From Nocardia jejuensis NBRC 103114 (GTDB lineage Bacteria; Actinomycetota; Actinomycetes; Mycobacteriales; Mycobacteriaceae): a DNA stretch of 64,000 bases. Within the stretch, counting starts at the first letter, position 1; each line of letters begins with the position of its first letter. The notes below the pieces were generated by a model. The model made no database searches and had not been told where the DNA came from. It saw nothing but the letters and a program-made list of their open reading frames with translations. Both the position numbers and the translations under genes were made by a program. The DNA is taken from positions 62,001 through 126,000 of the forward strand of contig NZ_BDBU01000037.1 in the NCBI RefSeq assembly GCF_001613145.1. The letters are read 5' to 3'. Shown one piece after another: positions 36,002 through 45,197 of this stretch.

Positions 36002-36014
36002 TCATCGGCCGGTC
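35989..36014 (+). terminator. 26-bp perfect palindrome containing the stop codon
   Basis: Left arm GACCGGCCGATGA, right arm its exact complement. The gene's TGA stop is the last three bases of the left arm, so coding and termination signals are superimposed. Confidence 0.7.
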
Positions 36015-36066
36015 GAAGGGGCTATCGCCGTTGATAGACACAGACCCATTGAACCAGCGAGCACCC

Positions 36067-36086
36067 CTGCTAACAATAGTTAGCAG
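36067..36086. promoter_or_regulatory. 20-bp perfect palindrome upstream of ceramidase
   Basis: CTGCTAACAATAGTTAGCAG: 8-bp arms and a 4-nt spacer, in AT-richer DNA 149 nt upstream of the ceramidase start. Looks like a dimeric repressor operator. It does not fit the KstR pattern because the AAC and GTT are four bases apart. Confidence 0.7.
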
Positions 36087-36234
36087 TACCCGAAGTCCCA
36101 GGGAGTCGGTCGGCGCAGGCCAGCGCGGTCATATCGGACGGCTATGCGAGGCAGCCGAATTCGAGCGTCGCGGACTCGGGCCGATCACCCGTGAATCGAG
36201 CGCGGCGCCGGTCCGTTGTGTCTAAGTTCGATAC

Positions 36235-38190
36235 ATGAGCGAATCGAGTGAGCGGTACCTGGCCGGGCGCGGGATCGCGGACATCACCGGCGAGGCGGCC
36301 GGGGCAGGCATGCTCGGGTACGGGATGGCCGATCAGCGCACCGACGGGATCCACACCAGGTTGCGTTCGCGCGCTTTCGTTTTCGCCGACGGCCACACCG
36401 GGCGGCGGGTGCTGCTGGTCGTCAACGATCTGCCGCTGATCTTCTCCAGCCTCAACCAGGAGGTGCTGCGGCGGCTGGCGGCTCGGTTCGGTGACGCCTA
36501 CACCGAACACAATGTGATGCTGACGGCCACCCATACCCATTGCGGGCCGGGCGGATACGCACACCACCGGCTCTACAACACCACCACCGGCGGCTTCCGG
36601 CCCAAGACCTTCGGGGCGATCGTGGACGGCATCGTCGAGGCGGTCGAGCGGGCGCACGCCGATCTCGCGCCCGCGAGCCTGCGACTCGCGCACGGGGAGC
36701 TGCACGATGCGAGCGTCAACCGATCGCGGTCGGCGTTCGAGCGAAACCCCCGGTCGGACCGGGACTTCTTTCCCGATGCCGTCGATCCGCAGACCACGCT
36801 GCTGCGCATCGACCGGGCCGGCGTGCCGGTCGGAGCCATCGACTGGTTCGCCGCGCACAACACCTCGATGACCAACCGGAACACGCTGATCTCCGGGGAC
36901 AACAAGGGATACGCGGCCTACCACTGGGAACGGGTGGTGCGGGGCGTCGACTATCTCGCCTCGCCGCAGCCGGATTTCATCGCGGCCTTCGCCCAGACCA
37001 ATGCCGGCGACATGTCACCGAACCTGGCCGGGCGGCCCGGGCACGGACCCACCGATGACGAATTCGAGAACACCAGGATCCTGGGCACACGACAGTTCGA
37101 GGCGGCGGCCGAGCTGGCCACCGCTGCGGGACAGGCGATTTGCGGCGATATCGACTACCGGATCGTGCACGTCGATCTGTCGGCGGTGACGGTGTCCGCC
37201 GAGTTCACCGGCGACGGACGCGAGCACCGGACCGGGAAGCCCTGCGCCGGTGCGTCATCGCTCGCGGGCGCGGGATTCGACGGACCGACCTTCTGGAAGA
37301 CCTTCCACGAGGGCCGCGGCTCCGGATGGGACCGGATCGCAAACGGCCTGCTGTACCGGCTCACCCCGAAACTCGCTGCCGCGCAAGCGCCCAAGGCCGT
37401 CGTGGCGCCGGGCGGGATCCTGAACCGGCTCACCCCGTTCGTGCAGGAGATCGCACCGGTTCAGCTGCTGCGGATCGGGCAGCTGTACCTGATCGGCATA
37501 CCGGGAGAGGTCACCATCACGGCCGGACTTCGCCTGCGCCGCACCGTGGCCGGGATCGTCGGGGCCGATCTGGCCGATGTGCTGGTGGCCGGGTACAGCA
37601 ATTCCTACATCCACTATGTGACGACGCCGGAGGAGTACGACGAGCAGCGCTACGAGGGCGGCAGCACGCTCTTCGGTCGCTGGGAACTGCCCGCGCTGCA
37701 GCAGATCGCCGCCGCACTGGCGACCGCCATGCGGGACGGTGAGCAGGCCGCGAGCGGTCCCGCGGCACCCGATCTCGCGGCCCGGCAGCGCTCGGCGAAA
37801 GACCGCACGCGCCAGGATGTTCCACCGAGCGGTCACGAGTTCGGGGATGTGCTGACCGCGCCCGCCGCGTCCTATCGCACCGGCTCGCAGGTGCTGATCG
37901 AATTCGCGGGCGCCGATCCGGGCAACGAGTTGCGGCGCGGCGGAACCTATCTCGATGTCCGCAGACTCGACGGCGAGGCGTGGTGCACGATCGCCGACGA
38001 CAACGACTGGGCGACCAAATTCCGCTGGCGTCCTGATTCCGGCGGCGTCTCGCGAGTCACCGTCACCTGGGATATCCCGGTCGGCACGCCCGCGGGCACC
38101 TACCAGATCCGATATCACGGCCACGCCGCACGCGAGGATCGAACCCTCACCGAGTTCACCGGCGTCTCGGGCACTTTCGAGGTGCGCTGA
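36235..38190 (+). CDS. Neutral ceramidase
   Basis: A 651-aa enzyme of the neutral/alkaline ceramidase family, which splits ceramide into sphingosine and fatty acid. Visible hallmarks: metal-binding ATHTHCGPGGY (~residues 98-108), the catalytic-Ser segment QTNAGDMSPN (~260) and the C-terminal Ig-like beta domain ending in FEVR. Length is typical. Unlike most bacterial members it shows no signal peptide; the N-terminus MSESSERYLAGRG is hydrophilic. No ribosome site precedes the ATG, and TAAGTT lies 6-7 nt before it, so the transcript may be leaderless. Ends at a hairpin. Confidence 0.92.
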   Translation: MSESSERYLAGRGIADITGEAAGAGMLGYGMADQRTDGIHTRLRSRAFVFADGHTGRRVLLVVNDLPLIFSSLNQEVLRRLAARFGDAYTEHNVMLTATHTHCGPGGYAHHRLYNTTTGGFRPKTFGAIVDGIVEAVERAHADLAPASLRLAHGELHDASVNRSRSAFERNPRSDRDFFPDAVDPQTTLLRIDRAGVPVGAIDWFAAHNTSMTNRNTLISGDNKGYAAYHWERVVRGVDYLASPQPDFIAAFAQTNAGDMSPNLAGRPGHGPTDDEFENTRILGTRQFEAAAELATAAGQAICGDIDYRIVHVDLSAVTVSAEFTGDGREHRTGKPCAGASSLAGAGFDGPTFWKTFHEGRGSGWDRIANGLLYRLTPKLAAAQAPKAVVAPGGILNRLTPFVQEIAPVQLLRIGQLYLIGIPGEVTITAGLRLRRTVAGIVGADLADVLVAGYSNSYIHYVTTPEEYDEQRYEGGSTLFGRWELPALQQIAAALATAMRDGEQAASGPAAPDLAARQRSAKDRTRQDVPPSGHEFGDVLTAPAASYRTGSQVLIEFAGADPGNELRRGGTYLDVRRLDGEAWCTIADDNDWATKFRWRPDSGGVSRVTVTWDIPVGTPAGTYQIRYHGHAAREDRTLTEFTGVSGTFEVR

Positions 38191-38191
38191 A

Positions 38192-38236
38192 CGGCCGGAC
38201 CCGTCCGGGACTGTTTCTCCCGGGCGAGTCCGGCCG
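38192..38236. terminator. Branched hairpin between convergent genes
   Basis: Outer stem CGGCCGGAC / GTCCGGCCG, inner stem CCGGGA / TCCCGG, immediately past the ceramidase stop and before the stop of the convergent 64-aa gene. Confidence 0.7.
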
Positions 38237-38248
38237 CTGGTCGCTGTG

Positions 38249-38443
38249 CTACCGCCGCGCGGACAGCAATAGCACCGGAACCGTCACCGGCCACGCCAAG
38301 GCCTGCCCGGCGATCCGCGCGAGCAGCTCGGTGCGCCCGATCGCACCGCTGTACTGCAGGCGCACCCAGGTCACCGAACCGACAACACCGGCCCCGACGA
38401 GCCACAGCCCGCCCACGAGCCCGATAACCGCACTTTCGGCCAT
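38249..38443 (-). CDS. Small two-span membrane protein (64 aa)
   Basis: A 64-aa hydrophobic protein with one span at residues ~4-26 (VIGLVGGLWLVGAGVVGSV) and another at ~42-60 (LARIAGQALAWPVTVPVLLL), separated by a short polar loop, ending in Arg-Arg. A GAGGG ribosome site precedes the ATG. No family recognised. It has no partner on its strand, so it is probably a single-gene unit ended by the shared hairpin. Confidence 0.72.
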   Translation of the reverse strand: MAESAVIGLVGGLWLVGAGVVGSVTWVRLQYSGAIGRTELLARIAGQALAWPVTVPVLLLSARR

Positions 38444-38672
38444 ACCCTCAAACCCCTACTGTCGCTGATCACATCCTTCGCTGAGGCCGGCGCTGACGAT
38501 GCCGGCCGCCGAGGTCGCGGGCCTTCCCCATTCACAGGTCGCGAGCCTCGCCCCACAGCATTGCGTAACACCCGGCGGCGCGTTCATCGAGCCCCCAAAT
38601 ACTTGCTTGGTCGACGAATACGCCTAGGTCGTGGCCGGACAGCCTTGGCCCGCAACGACACCCGAGACCGGA

Positions 38673-39311
38673 TCAGGAGCCTTCCGCGGTCCGGTACGCG
38701 AACACCGCCAGCCGGGCCCGGTTGTCGCAGCCGGTCTTGTCCATCAGATTCGCGACGTGGGTCTTGACGGTGGTGACGCCCAGGAACAGGCGGTCGGCGA
38801 TCTCCTGATTGCTCAGGCCCGCACCGACCAGCAGCAGTACGTCGCGTTCGCGCGGAGTCAGATCGGCCGAGGGAGGCGCGGGCTTCGAATCCGCGTGCAG
38901 CGCACGGTCGACCAGCCTGCGCACCAGCTGTGGCGAGAAGTGCATATCGCCCTCGACGGTGCGGCGGATGGCGGTCAGCAGATCGGCGGCCGCGGTGTCC
39001 TTGACCAGGAATCCGGCCGCGCCCGCGGCGAGAGCGGGATACAGGTGCGCGTCATCGTCGAAGGTGGTGAGCACCAGAATCTTTGCCGAAGAACCGGATT
39101 CGACGATCTGCCGGGTCGCGCCCACACCGTCGAGTCCGGGCATCCGCAGATCCATCAGGATCAGATCCGGGGACAACCGCGCGCACTGGCGCACCGCCTC
39201 GACCCCGTCTCCCGCCTCCCCCACCACGGTCAGATCCCGCGTGGATTCGAGCAGCATCCGCAGTCCGGTGCGCACCAGGCGCTGATCATCGACTATGAGC
39301 ACCTTGATCAT
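38673..39311 (-). CDS. NarL/LuxR-type response regulator
   Basis: A 212-aa response regulator. Receiver domain with phospho-acceptor Asp in LILMDLRMPG, acidic pair VLIVDDQRL and Lys in GFLVKDT; C-terminal LuxR helix-turn-helix LTPRERDVLLLVGAGLSNQE. Start chosen at the ATG that overlaps the kinase stop (ATGA); the three residues further upstream are not needed. Partner of the adjacent kinase. Targets unknown; the divergent multicopper oxidase gene is the nearest candidate. Confidence 0.95.
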   Translation of the reverse strand: MIKVLIVDDQRLVRTGLRMLLESTRDLTVVGEAGDGVEAVRQCARLSPDLILMDLRMPGLDGVGATRQIVESGSSAKILVLTTFDDDAHLYPALAAGAAGFLVKDTAAADLLTAIRRTVEGDMHFSPQLVRRLVDRALHADSKPAPPSADLTPRERDVLLLVGAGLSNQEIADRLFLGVTTVKTHVANLMDKTGCDNRARLAVFAYRTAEGS

Positions 39312-40750
39312 TCGCCCCACCCCGTCGTGTCATCGCGCCGGTCTCCGCCCCGCGCATCCGGCAACAGCGCCTCGACCACCCAGCCACTCCCGACCGGACG
39401 GACGTCGAATGTGCCACCCGCCATATCCACCCGCTCCCGCATGCCGATGATGCCGTGCCCGGCGGCATCGACCCCGTCCTGCCCGGCGGACCCGTTGCTG
39501 CCGACCGTTCCGGACGACCCGGCACCTGCGCCAGGCCGCGCGAGTCCTGGATTGCGGTCGCCCGCAGCGAATCCGACGCTGCCGGCACGCCCCGCTGATA
39601 CAGCTCTGCTGTCGTGCCCGGCACACCCTGGACCGGGACGACTCCCAGCGGATCCGGTGCTGCCATCACCTGCCGCGAACCCGACATCGCCGCTACGCGC
39701 GGTCGGGCCGGCGTCACGTCCCGCTCCGGCGGTGACGCGCTCACCGCTCGCGACGCGAACGATGATGCCCTCCGGTGTGTCGGCGACCAGCACCTCGACC
39801 GGATTGTCACGGTCAGCGTGCTTCATGACATTGGTGAGGGACTCCTGCACCACTCGCAACAGAGTGAGGCGGCCGATGGCGTCCAGTCCGGCCGTGGTCG
39901 CGCTCACGGTCGCGTCGACGGTGAATCCGGCTGCGCGAGTGCGCGTCACCGCCGCGTCCAGCTCCGTCAGCACCGCCTCGGCCTCGACGAGAGCCACCTC
40001 GCCCAGCCCGGGATCACGCAGGACCACAAGCAATCTGCGAATGTCCGCGAGGGCATCGGCGGCGGTGTCGTGCACGTCGTCCAGCACCGCACGCACCCGG
40101 GGATCCGGATCGTCGAGCACATGCCGCGCCACCTCGATGCGCAGCACGATCGAGGCCATATGGTGCGCGACCAGATCGTGCAGCTCGCGCGCCATGGCGC
40201 TGCGCTCGACGGCGCGAGTGTGCGATTCGGCTTCGGCCCTTCTACTTTCGGCCATGGCGGCATCGAGCCGGAGCCGTTCGGCCAATCGATCGTGCGCGCG
40301 CAGATAGAGCCCGAGCAGCACCGGCAGCCCGACCACGGCCAGCGCCTCGACCGCGGTGGCCGGTCGCCAGAACGGCATATGACTCGACCACACCCCGATC
40401 AGCGCCGCCACCGCCCAGCCGAGCGCGGCGACCGTGCTCGCTACCGGAGTGGTGTGCGCCACCGCGTGGACGAGCGCGACCGCGCCCAGATACGGCACCA
40501 GTCCCGACAGACCCCATGCATCGACGAGGAACATCGGCACCGCGAGCGCGGACACCGCGAGCGAGACGGGCAACGGCCACCGATCGGCCACCACGAACAG
40601 GGCGGCGGCGGCCATCGCGAGCAGCCAGTAACCGAGCGGCACTCGGAATTGCTCCGGGAAGGTGCTGGCGAGCAGCAACAGGGGAACCAGCAGCAGCGGG
40701 GTGTAGCGCAGTAGCAGCCGCAGATCACGGCGGATGACGGTGTCGCTCAC
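39308..40750 (-). CDS. NarL-type sensor histidine kinase with Gly-rich insertion
   Basis: A 480-aa kinase. About five membrane spans (residues ~12-165), a HisKA_3 domain with phospho-His in ARELHDLVAHHMAS and an N-box VVQESLTNVMKHAD. Between the expected G1 region and the GHGIIGMRERV box lies an insertion of ~94 Gly/Ala/Ser-rich residues (roughly 39463-39745) that contains GFAAGD twice. The usual Asp of the G1 box is not evident (VRVASGERV). The GTG start gives a sensible first span; it is uncertain by a few codons. Signal unknown. Confidence 0.88.
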   Translation of the reverse strand: MSDTVIRRDLRLLLRYTPLLLVPLLLLASTFPEQFRVPLGYWLLAMAAAALFVVADRWPLPVSLAVSALAVPMFLVDAWGLSGLVPYLGAVALVHAVAHTTPVASTVAALGWAVAALIGVWSSHMPFWRPATAVEALAVVGLPVLLGLYLRAHDRLAERLRLDAAMAESRRAEAESHTRAVERSAMARELHDLVAHHMASIVLRIEVARHVLDDPDPRVRAVLDDVHDTAADALADIRRLLVVLRDPGLGEVALVEAEAVLTELDAAVTRTRAAGFTVDATVSATTAGLDAIGRLTLLRVVQESLTNVMKHADRDNPVEVLVADTPEGIIVRVASGERVTAGAGRDAGPTARSGDVGFAAGDGSTGSAGSRPGPGCAGHDSRAVSAGRAGSVGFAAGDRNPGLARPGAGAGSSGTVGSNGSAGQDGVDAAGHGIIGMRERVDMAGGTFDVRPVGSGWVVEALLPDARGGDRRDDTTGWGE

Positions 40751-40920
40751 CCGTCCACGGTATGGGACGCGCACACCGACGCTCGCCCCCACCCCAGGTC
40801 AGAGCGGTTACATACCAGCAACCGTCCCGTCCCACAAGGGTCCCAGGCAGGAGCTGGTACCCCGAATCCCCGGCCGCCGGAAGGACCCCGCCCACTCCCG
40901 GTCCGCGAAGACTCGAATCC

Positions 40921-42855
40921 ATGCCAGTGCCCTCGCGAGCCCGATCTCCCCGACAGTCCCGTTCGGTACCACCCTCGCGGGCAACACCCCCCTCACCCCT
41001 CTCGCAACCCACGCCGAACCCGGGCGGCACGCCACCGACGAACCCGGGCGGCACGCCACCGACGGACCCGCGACTCCCGGCCTGCATGCCCACGTCCGAA
41101 CCCACGCAACCCTCGACCTCCACGCCACCGCCCGAACCCACGCGACCCTCGGCCCTCACGCCGCCGACGGAACCCACGCCGCTCTCGGCCCCCACACCCA
41201 CCTCGGAAACCGCATGGCGCTCAACATCCACCGCGCGTCCGCACCCCGCGCCGCCCTCGGGATCCCCAGCGCGCTCTCGGTCCGCACAGCCTCGGCGATC
41301 CACACAGTTCTCTCGGCGCGGCATGCTCGCGGCGCTCGGGCTGGCGCCGGTGGTCGCGGCGGTCGGGTGCGCGGGCGGCTCCGGCTCGGTGCCGGGCGAC
41401 GGTTCCCGGGCGCTGCCGATTCCGCCGCTCGCGGAGTCCTCGGTCGGGGCCGACGGGGTGCGGCGTTTCGCCCTGCGCGCGGGGGTCGGTGAATCCGAGA
41501 TGGTGCTCGGGAAGAAGACTCCGACCTGGGGTTACAACGGTGCGGTGCTGGGCCCGACGCTGCGCGCGGCACGGGGTGAGACCGTCGCGGTGACGGTGCG
41601 CAACGCACTGCCGGAGATGACCACGGTGCACTGGCACGGCATGCACGTGCCCGCACGGATGGACGGTGGCCCGTATCAGCCGATCCAGCCGGACGGCGAC
41701 TGGACGGCGACCTGGACGATCAGCCAGCAGGCCGCGAGTCTCTGGTATCACCCGCATCCGCACGGCTCGACCGAAAAGCACGTCTATCGCGGGCTTTCCG
41801 GATTCTTCCTGCTCGACGATGCCGACACGAACGCCCTCGAACTGCCGAAAACCTATGGCGTGGACGATATTCCGCTGGTGATCCAGGATCGCCGCTTCAG
41901 CCCGGACGGCGCGCTGGACGAGTCCGATCCCAGCGATGTCGGCCTGCTCGGAGACACGATCCTCACCAATGGAATCAACCGTGCGCACCTGGACGTCCGC
42001 ACTTCCCGGGTGCGGCTGCGCATTCTGAACGGTTCCTCGGGCCGCCTCTACAACCTCGGCTTCGCCGACGGCCGCGACTTCGCGCTCATCGCCACCGACG
42101 GCGGTCTGCTGCCCGCACCCCTGCGCCGCGATCGCGTACTGATCAGCCCGGGAGAGCGCGTGGAGATCGTGGTGGCGTTCGACGGCGATGCGCGAACCAT
42201 GCTGCGCTCCTTCCCGATCGAGAATCGCGGCACCCTCCCGGCCCGCGAGGCGGCATCCTTCGGTTTCGACGACTCCTTCGACATTCTCGAGTTCCGAACC
42301 GGACGAACACTCGAACCCGCTGCCGCGCTTCCGGATTCGCTGGCGCACATTGCACCCGTCGCCCCAATCGGCACGGCCGCGGACCGCTCCTTCGAGCTGC
42401 AGTGGTTCATGATCAACCGGGCCCGCATGGACATGAACCGGATCGACTTCACCGTCGCGGTCGACACCACCCAGGTGTGGACGGTCCGCAATGTCGACAA
42501 CTGGCCGCACAATTTCCACGTTCACGACGTGCAGTTCCAGATCATCGCCGTCGACGACGCTCCCCCGCCCCCGGAACTGGCGGGCTGGAAGGACACCGTG
42601 TTCACCCCGCCCGGCCCGGTGTTCACCCTGGCCATGCGTTTCACCGACCACGCGGACCCGAACTACCCGTACATGTTCCACTGCCACCTGCTGCTGCACG
42701 AGGATCACGGCATGATGGGCCAGTTCCTGGTCCTGGCTCCGGGCCAGCGGGCCGCACCCGTCCGAATGAACATGGACACGGACATGAACATGGACACGGA
42801 CACGGCCGCGGGCGGGTCATCGGGCTCCGAGATGGGCGGCATGCCGCACCACTAG
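40921..42855 (+). CDS. Tat-type multicopper oxidase with long Pro/Thr-rich N-region
   Basis: A 644-aa multicopper oxidase. All copper motifs are present: HWHGMH, WYHPHPHG, PHNFHVHDVQF and HCHLLLHEDHGMM. A Met/His-rich tail (MNMDTDMNMD, GGMPHH) may bind copper. A twin-arginine motif FSRRGMLAALG lies at 41308-41340, but no start codon exists between it and 41086, so the export signal is preceded by 76-131 Pro/Thr/Ser-rich residues, depending on the start. I chose the first ATG of the Pro-rich stretch; 41086 is the alternative. Probable role: copper tolerance or extracellular oxidation. Confidence 0.85.
   Translation: MPVPSRARSPRQSRSVPPSRATPPSPLSQPTPNPGGTPPTNPGGTPPTDPRLPACMPTSEPTQPSTSTPPPEPTRPSALTPPTEPTPLSAPTPTSETAWRSTSTARPHPAPPSGSPARSRSAQPRRSTQFSRRGMLAALGLAPVVAAVGCAGGSGSVPGDGSRALPIPPLAESSVGADGVRRFALRAGVGESEMVLGKKTPTWGYNGAVLGPTLRAARGETVAVTVRNALPEMTTVHWHGMHVPARMDGGPYQPIQPDGDWTATWTISQQAASLWYHPHPHGSTEKHVYRGLSGFFLLDDADTNALELPKTYGVDDIPLVIQDRRFSPDGALDESDPSDVGLLGDTILTNGINRAHLDVRTSRVRLRILNGSSGRLYNLGFADGRDFALIATDGGLLPAPLRRDRVLISPGERVEIVVAFDGDARTMLRSFPIENRGTLPAREAASFGFDDSFDILEFRTGRTLEPAAALPDSLAHIAPVAPIGTAADRSFELQWFMINRARMDMNRIDFTVAVDTTQVWTVRNVDNWPHNFHVHDVQFQIIAVDDAPPPPELAGWKDTVFTPPGPVFTLAMRFTDHADPNYPYMFHCHLLLHEDHGMMGQFLVLAPGQRAAPVRMNMDTDMNMDTDTAAGGSSGSEMGGMPHH
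41017..41064. repeat. Perfect 24-bp tandem duplication in oxidase N-region
   Basis: Two identical 24-nt units (begin AACCCGGGCGG, end CACCGACG) encode NPGGTPPT twice in the Pro/Thr-rich leader of the multicopper oxidase. Confidence 0.9.
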
Positions 42856-42986
42856 CGGTGTGCTCCGGGTCACAGGAGAATCTTTCGGGGCCGCGATGAA
42901 TACCGATATCGGCCGCCGTCTGTACAGGCAGTTACCTTCCCGCACCGGAACGAACCGGTGACCCGCACCGCTGACAGGAGCATCCC

Positions 42987-43595
42987 ATGTCAAAGATCAC
43001 CGCCGGATTCTTCATCTCCCTCGATGGCGTCATCGAGAACCCCCAGGACTGGCACTTCCCCTACTTCAACGACGAGATGGGCGCGGCCGTCGGCGCGCAG
43101 CTCGGCAATTCCGACACGCTGCTGCTGGGCCGCGTCACCTACGAGGGTTTCGCGGGCGCCTGGCCGCAGCGTGAGGACGAGGGCGGCCCGGACTCGGGCA
43201 TGGCCAAATCGCTCGGCGATGCCCGCAAGATCGTTGTCTCGCACCAGGATCTGGACCTGCCGTGGCGCAATTCCGAGCAGCTGAAGGGCGATCTGATCGA
43301 GGGCGTCACCGCACTGAAGCAGGAGAGCACCTCCGATATCGCCATGAGCGGCTCACCCTCGATCGTGCGCCAGCTGCTGTCCGCCGAACTGCTCGACGAA
43401 CTGCACCTGTTCGTGCACCCGATTTCGCTGGGTTCGGGCGAGCGCCTCTTCGGCGAGAGCGAACCCATTCCGCTGCAGCTGCTTTCGGCCACACCGTTCC
43501 AGACCGGCGTATTGCACCTGGTCTACGGTCCCGCGGCCGCCGCGGGCGATGCCGGTTATGACGAGGCCAAAGTCCATCTGCCGCAGGCGGAGTGA
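42987..43595 (+). CDS. Dihydrofolate-reductase-family (RibD C-terminal) protein
   Basis: A 202-aa NADPH-binding reductase of the RibD-C/DHFR-like fold: start KITAGFFISLDGVIE, LLLGRVTYEGFAG in the first third, then SPSIVRQLLSAELLDELHLF and HPISLGSGERLF. Such stand-alone proteins are common in actinobacteria; the true substrate is unknown and a role in riboflavin synthesis is unlikely out of context. ACAGGAG is the ribosome site. Converges with the LLM gene, 7 nt apart. Confidence 0.88.
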   Translation: MSKITAGFFISLDGVIENPQDWHFPYFNDEMGAAVGAQLGNSDTLLLGRVTYEGFAGAWPQREDEGGPDSGMAKSLGDARKIVVSHQDLDLPWRNSEQLKGDLIEGVTALKQESTSDIAMSGSPSIVRQLLSAELLDELHLFVHPISLGSGERLFGESEPIPLQLLSATPFQTGVLHLVYGPAAAAGDAGYDEAKVHLPQAE

Positions 43596-43602
43596 GCGCC
43601 GA

Positions 43603-44628
43603 TCACACCGAGCCGGTTGCGGCGAGCCGGGGCCGCACCGCGGCGGCCAATCGGCGATGTGATTCGAGCCGCGCGGCGCGGTCGAAGGTGCTGGTGTGCA
43701 CCAGGATCTCGTCCGCGCCCGAGCGCCGCACCAGCCGCTCCAACTCGGGTAGCACGGTGTCCTCGGTGCCGTGGATATGCCCGCGCAGGGATTCCTCGAA
43801 GATCGCGCGCTGCCTGCCGGTCATCGGCTCGCGTTCCACCTGTTCCGGCGAGATCAGCGCCGGGAATTCACCCCGGGTCCGCGAGTAGGCCGCCGACCAC
43901 GCCTCGGGCAGGAGCAGACGACGAGCGTGCGCCGGGGAATCGGCCAGCACCACCGAGGTGGACACGATAACGTAGGGCGCGGGGTTCGCCGAGGTGGGCG
44001 CGAACTCCGCGCGGTATCGCTCGATCGCCTCGATCATCGGTTCCACGCCCGTGAAAGGGCTTATCACCAGCGGTAATCCGAATCTGGCGGCGCGCTGCGC
44101 ACTCGACCCGGTGGCCAGCAGGAACGCCGGAACCCGCAGCTCCTCCGCGGGCCAGGCGTGCACTCCGCGGCTGCCGGTGGCGAAATAGCCCAGCAGAGCG
44201 GTCAATTGGGCGTCGAAATCCTCGGCGTCGTCCTTGGTGTGGCCGAGCGCGCGCCGCACCCCGTCGGTGAAGCCGACCGATCGGCCCAGCCCCATATCGA
44301 TCCGACCCGGGAACAACGATTCGAGCACCCCGAACTGTTCGGCGACCACCAGCGGCTGATGATTGGGCAGCATCACGCCACCGGTGCCGACTCGAATGCG
44401 CGTGGTGGCGGCGGCGACCGCGGCGGCCAGCACCGTCGGAGCGGACCCCGCGACCCCGGGCACGCTGTGGTGCTCGGCGACCCAGAACCGGTGATACCCC
44501 CAGTCCTGCGCCAGTCGCGCGAACTCGACAGTCTCGCGCAGCGCGTCGGAGTGGCTCTGTCCCTGCCGGACCCGTGAACGGTCCAGGATCGAGAAGGGAA
44601 TCGCCTGCAGTGCGGAGCTCATGCTCAT
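43603..44628 (-). CDS. LLM-class flavin-dependent oxidoreductase (luciferase group 1, MsnO8-like)
   Basis: A 341-aa bacterial-luciferase-like protein. Family traits of the group-1 branch: IPFSILDRSRV at the start, WGYHRFWVAEHHSVPGVAGSAP and IRVGTGGVMLPNHQPL. These enzymes use reduced F420 or FMNH2; which one is not decided by the sequence. Two ATG codons six nt apart could start it; neither has a strong ribosome site. Transcribed in the same direction as the MarR gene 111 nt upstream. Substrate unknown. Confidence 0.88.
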   Translation of the reverse strand: MSMSSALQAIPFSILDRSRVRQGQSHSDALRETVEFARLAQDWGYHRFWVAEHHSVPGVAGSAPTVLAAAVAAATTRIRVGTGGVMLPNHQPLVVAEQFGVLESLFPGRIDMGLGRSVGFTDGVRRALGHTKDDAEDFDAQLTALLGYFATGSRGVHAWPAEELRVPAFLLATGSSAQRAARFGLPLVISPFTGVEPMIEAIERYRAEFAPTSANPAPYVIVSTSVVLADSPAHARRLLLPEAWSAAYSRTRGEFPALISPEQVEREPMTGRQRAIFEESLRGHIHGTEDTVLPELERLVRRSGADEILVHTSTFDRAARLESHRRLAAAVRPRLAATGSV

Positions 44629-44738
44629 GACCAACGCGCACGAGCCGCGTTGATTCCGAGCGCCCGCGCGTGCGGTGTACATCCCGGCGGTACCCGATTC
44701 CGCCGGGGTCGAGCCGTGCGGCCCCGGGCCCCGCGACG

Positions 44739-45167
44739 TCAGCCCTCGGCGGTGCCGAGCGCCTGCAGCAGGGTGCGCAACGTCTCGCGCTGATCGGCGG
44801 TGAGCGCGGCGAAGATCTCGGCGGTGGCCTCACGACGAGCCTCCGACATGCGGTTCAGCGCCTCCTGACCGGAGTCGCTCAGAGTCACCAGGGTGGCGCG
44901 GCGACTGGTCGGGTCCGGCGTGCGAACCACCAGATCCGCGGCGACTAGGGCATCGACCAGCGAGGTGGCCGAGCGCGGGACGATGCCTAGGTGCTCGGCC
45001 AGGGCCGACATCCGCAGCGGTTCCGGAGCCCGGCCGATGGTGCGCAGCGCGCGAGCCTGCGAGGGAGTGAGCCCGAGGGGCGCCAGGCGCGTCATCTGAT
45101 TGCGCCGGATGCGCTTGGTGGCACGCAGGAACAGGTCGGGGAGCTCGTCGTCGGGGGAACTGGCCAT
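44739..45167 (-). CDS. MarR-family repressor
   Basis: A 142-aa winged-helix regulator: recognition region MSALAEHLGIVPRSATSLVD and wing DPTSRRATLVTL, both standard for MarR. It is divergent from the ABC exporter, with an inverted repeat across the shared promoter. The natural inference is that it represses the exporter and itself and is released by a compound the exporter removes. Confidence 0.93.
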   Translation of the reverse strand: MASSPDDELPDLFLRATKRIRRNQMTRLAPLGLTPSQARALRTIGRAPEPLRMSALAEHLGIVPRSATSLVDALVAADLVVRTPDPTSRRATLVTLSDSGQEALNRMSEARREATAEIFAALTADQRETLRTLLQALGTAEG

Positions 45168-45197
45168 GATCGTGATCCTAACTCATTGTTGTTCGGA

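Noticed and set aside
36067..36086. The ceramidase palindrome as a KstR box
   Set aside because: AAC and GTT are four bases apart rather than two, so it does not fit the KstR pattern.
42897..42962. A 21-residue open frame upstream of the DHFR-like gene
   Set aside because: No ribosome site, polar and unremarkable sequence; probably chance.
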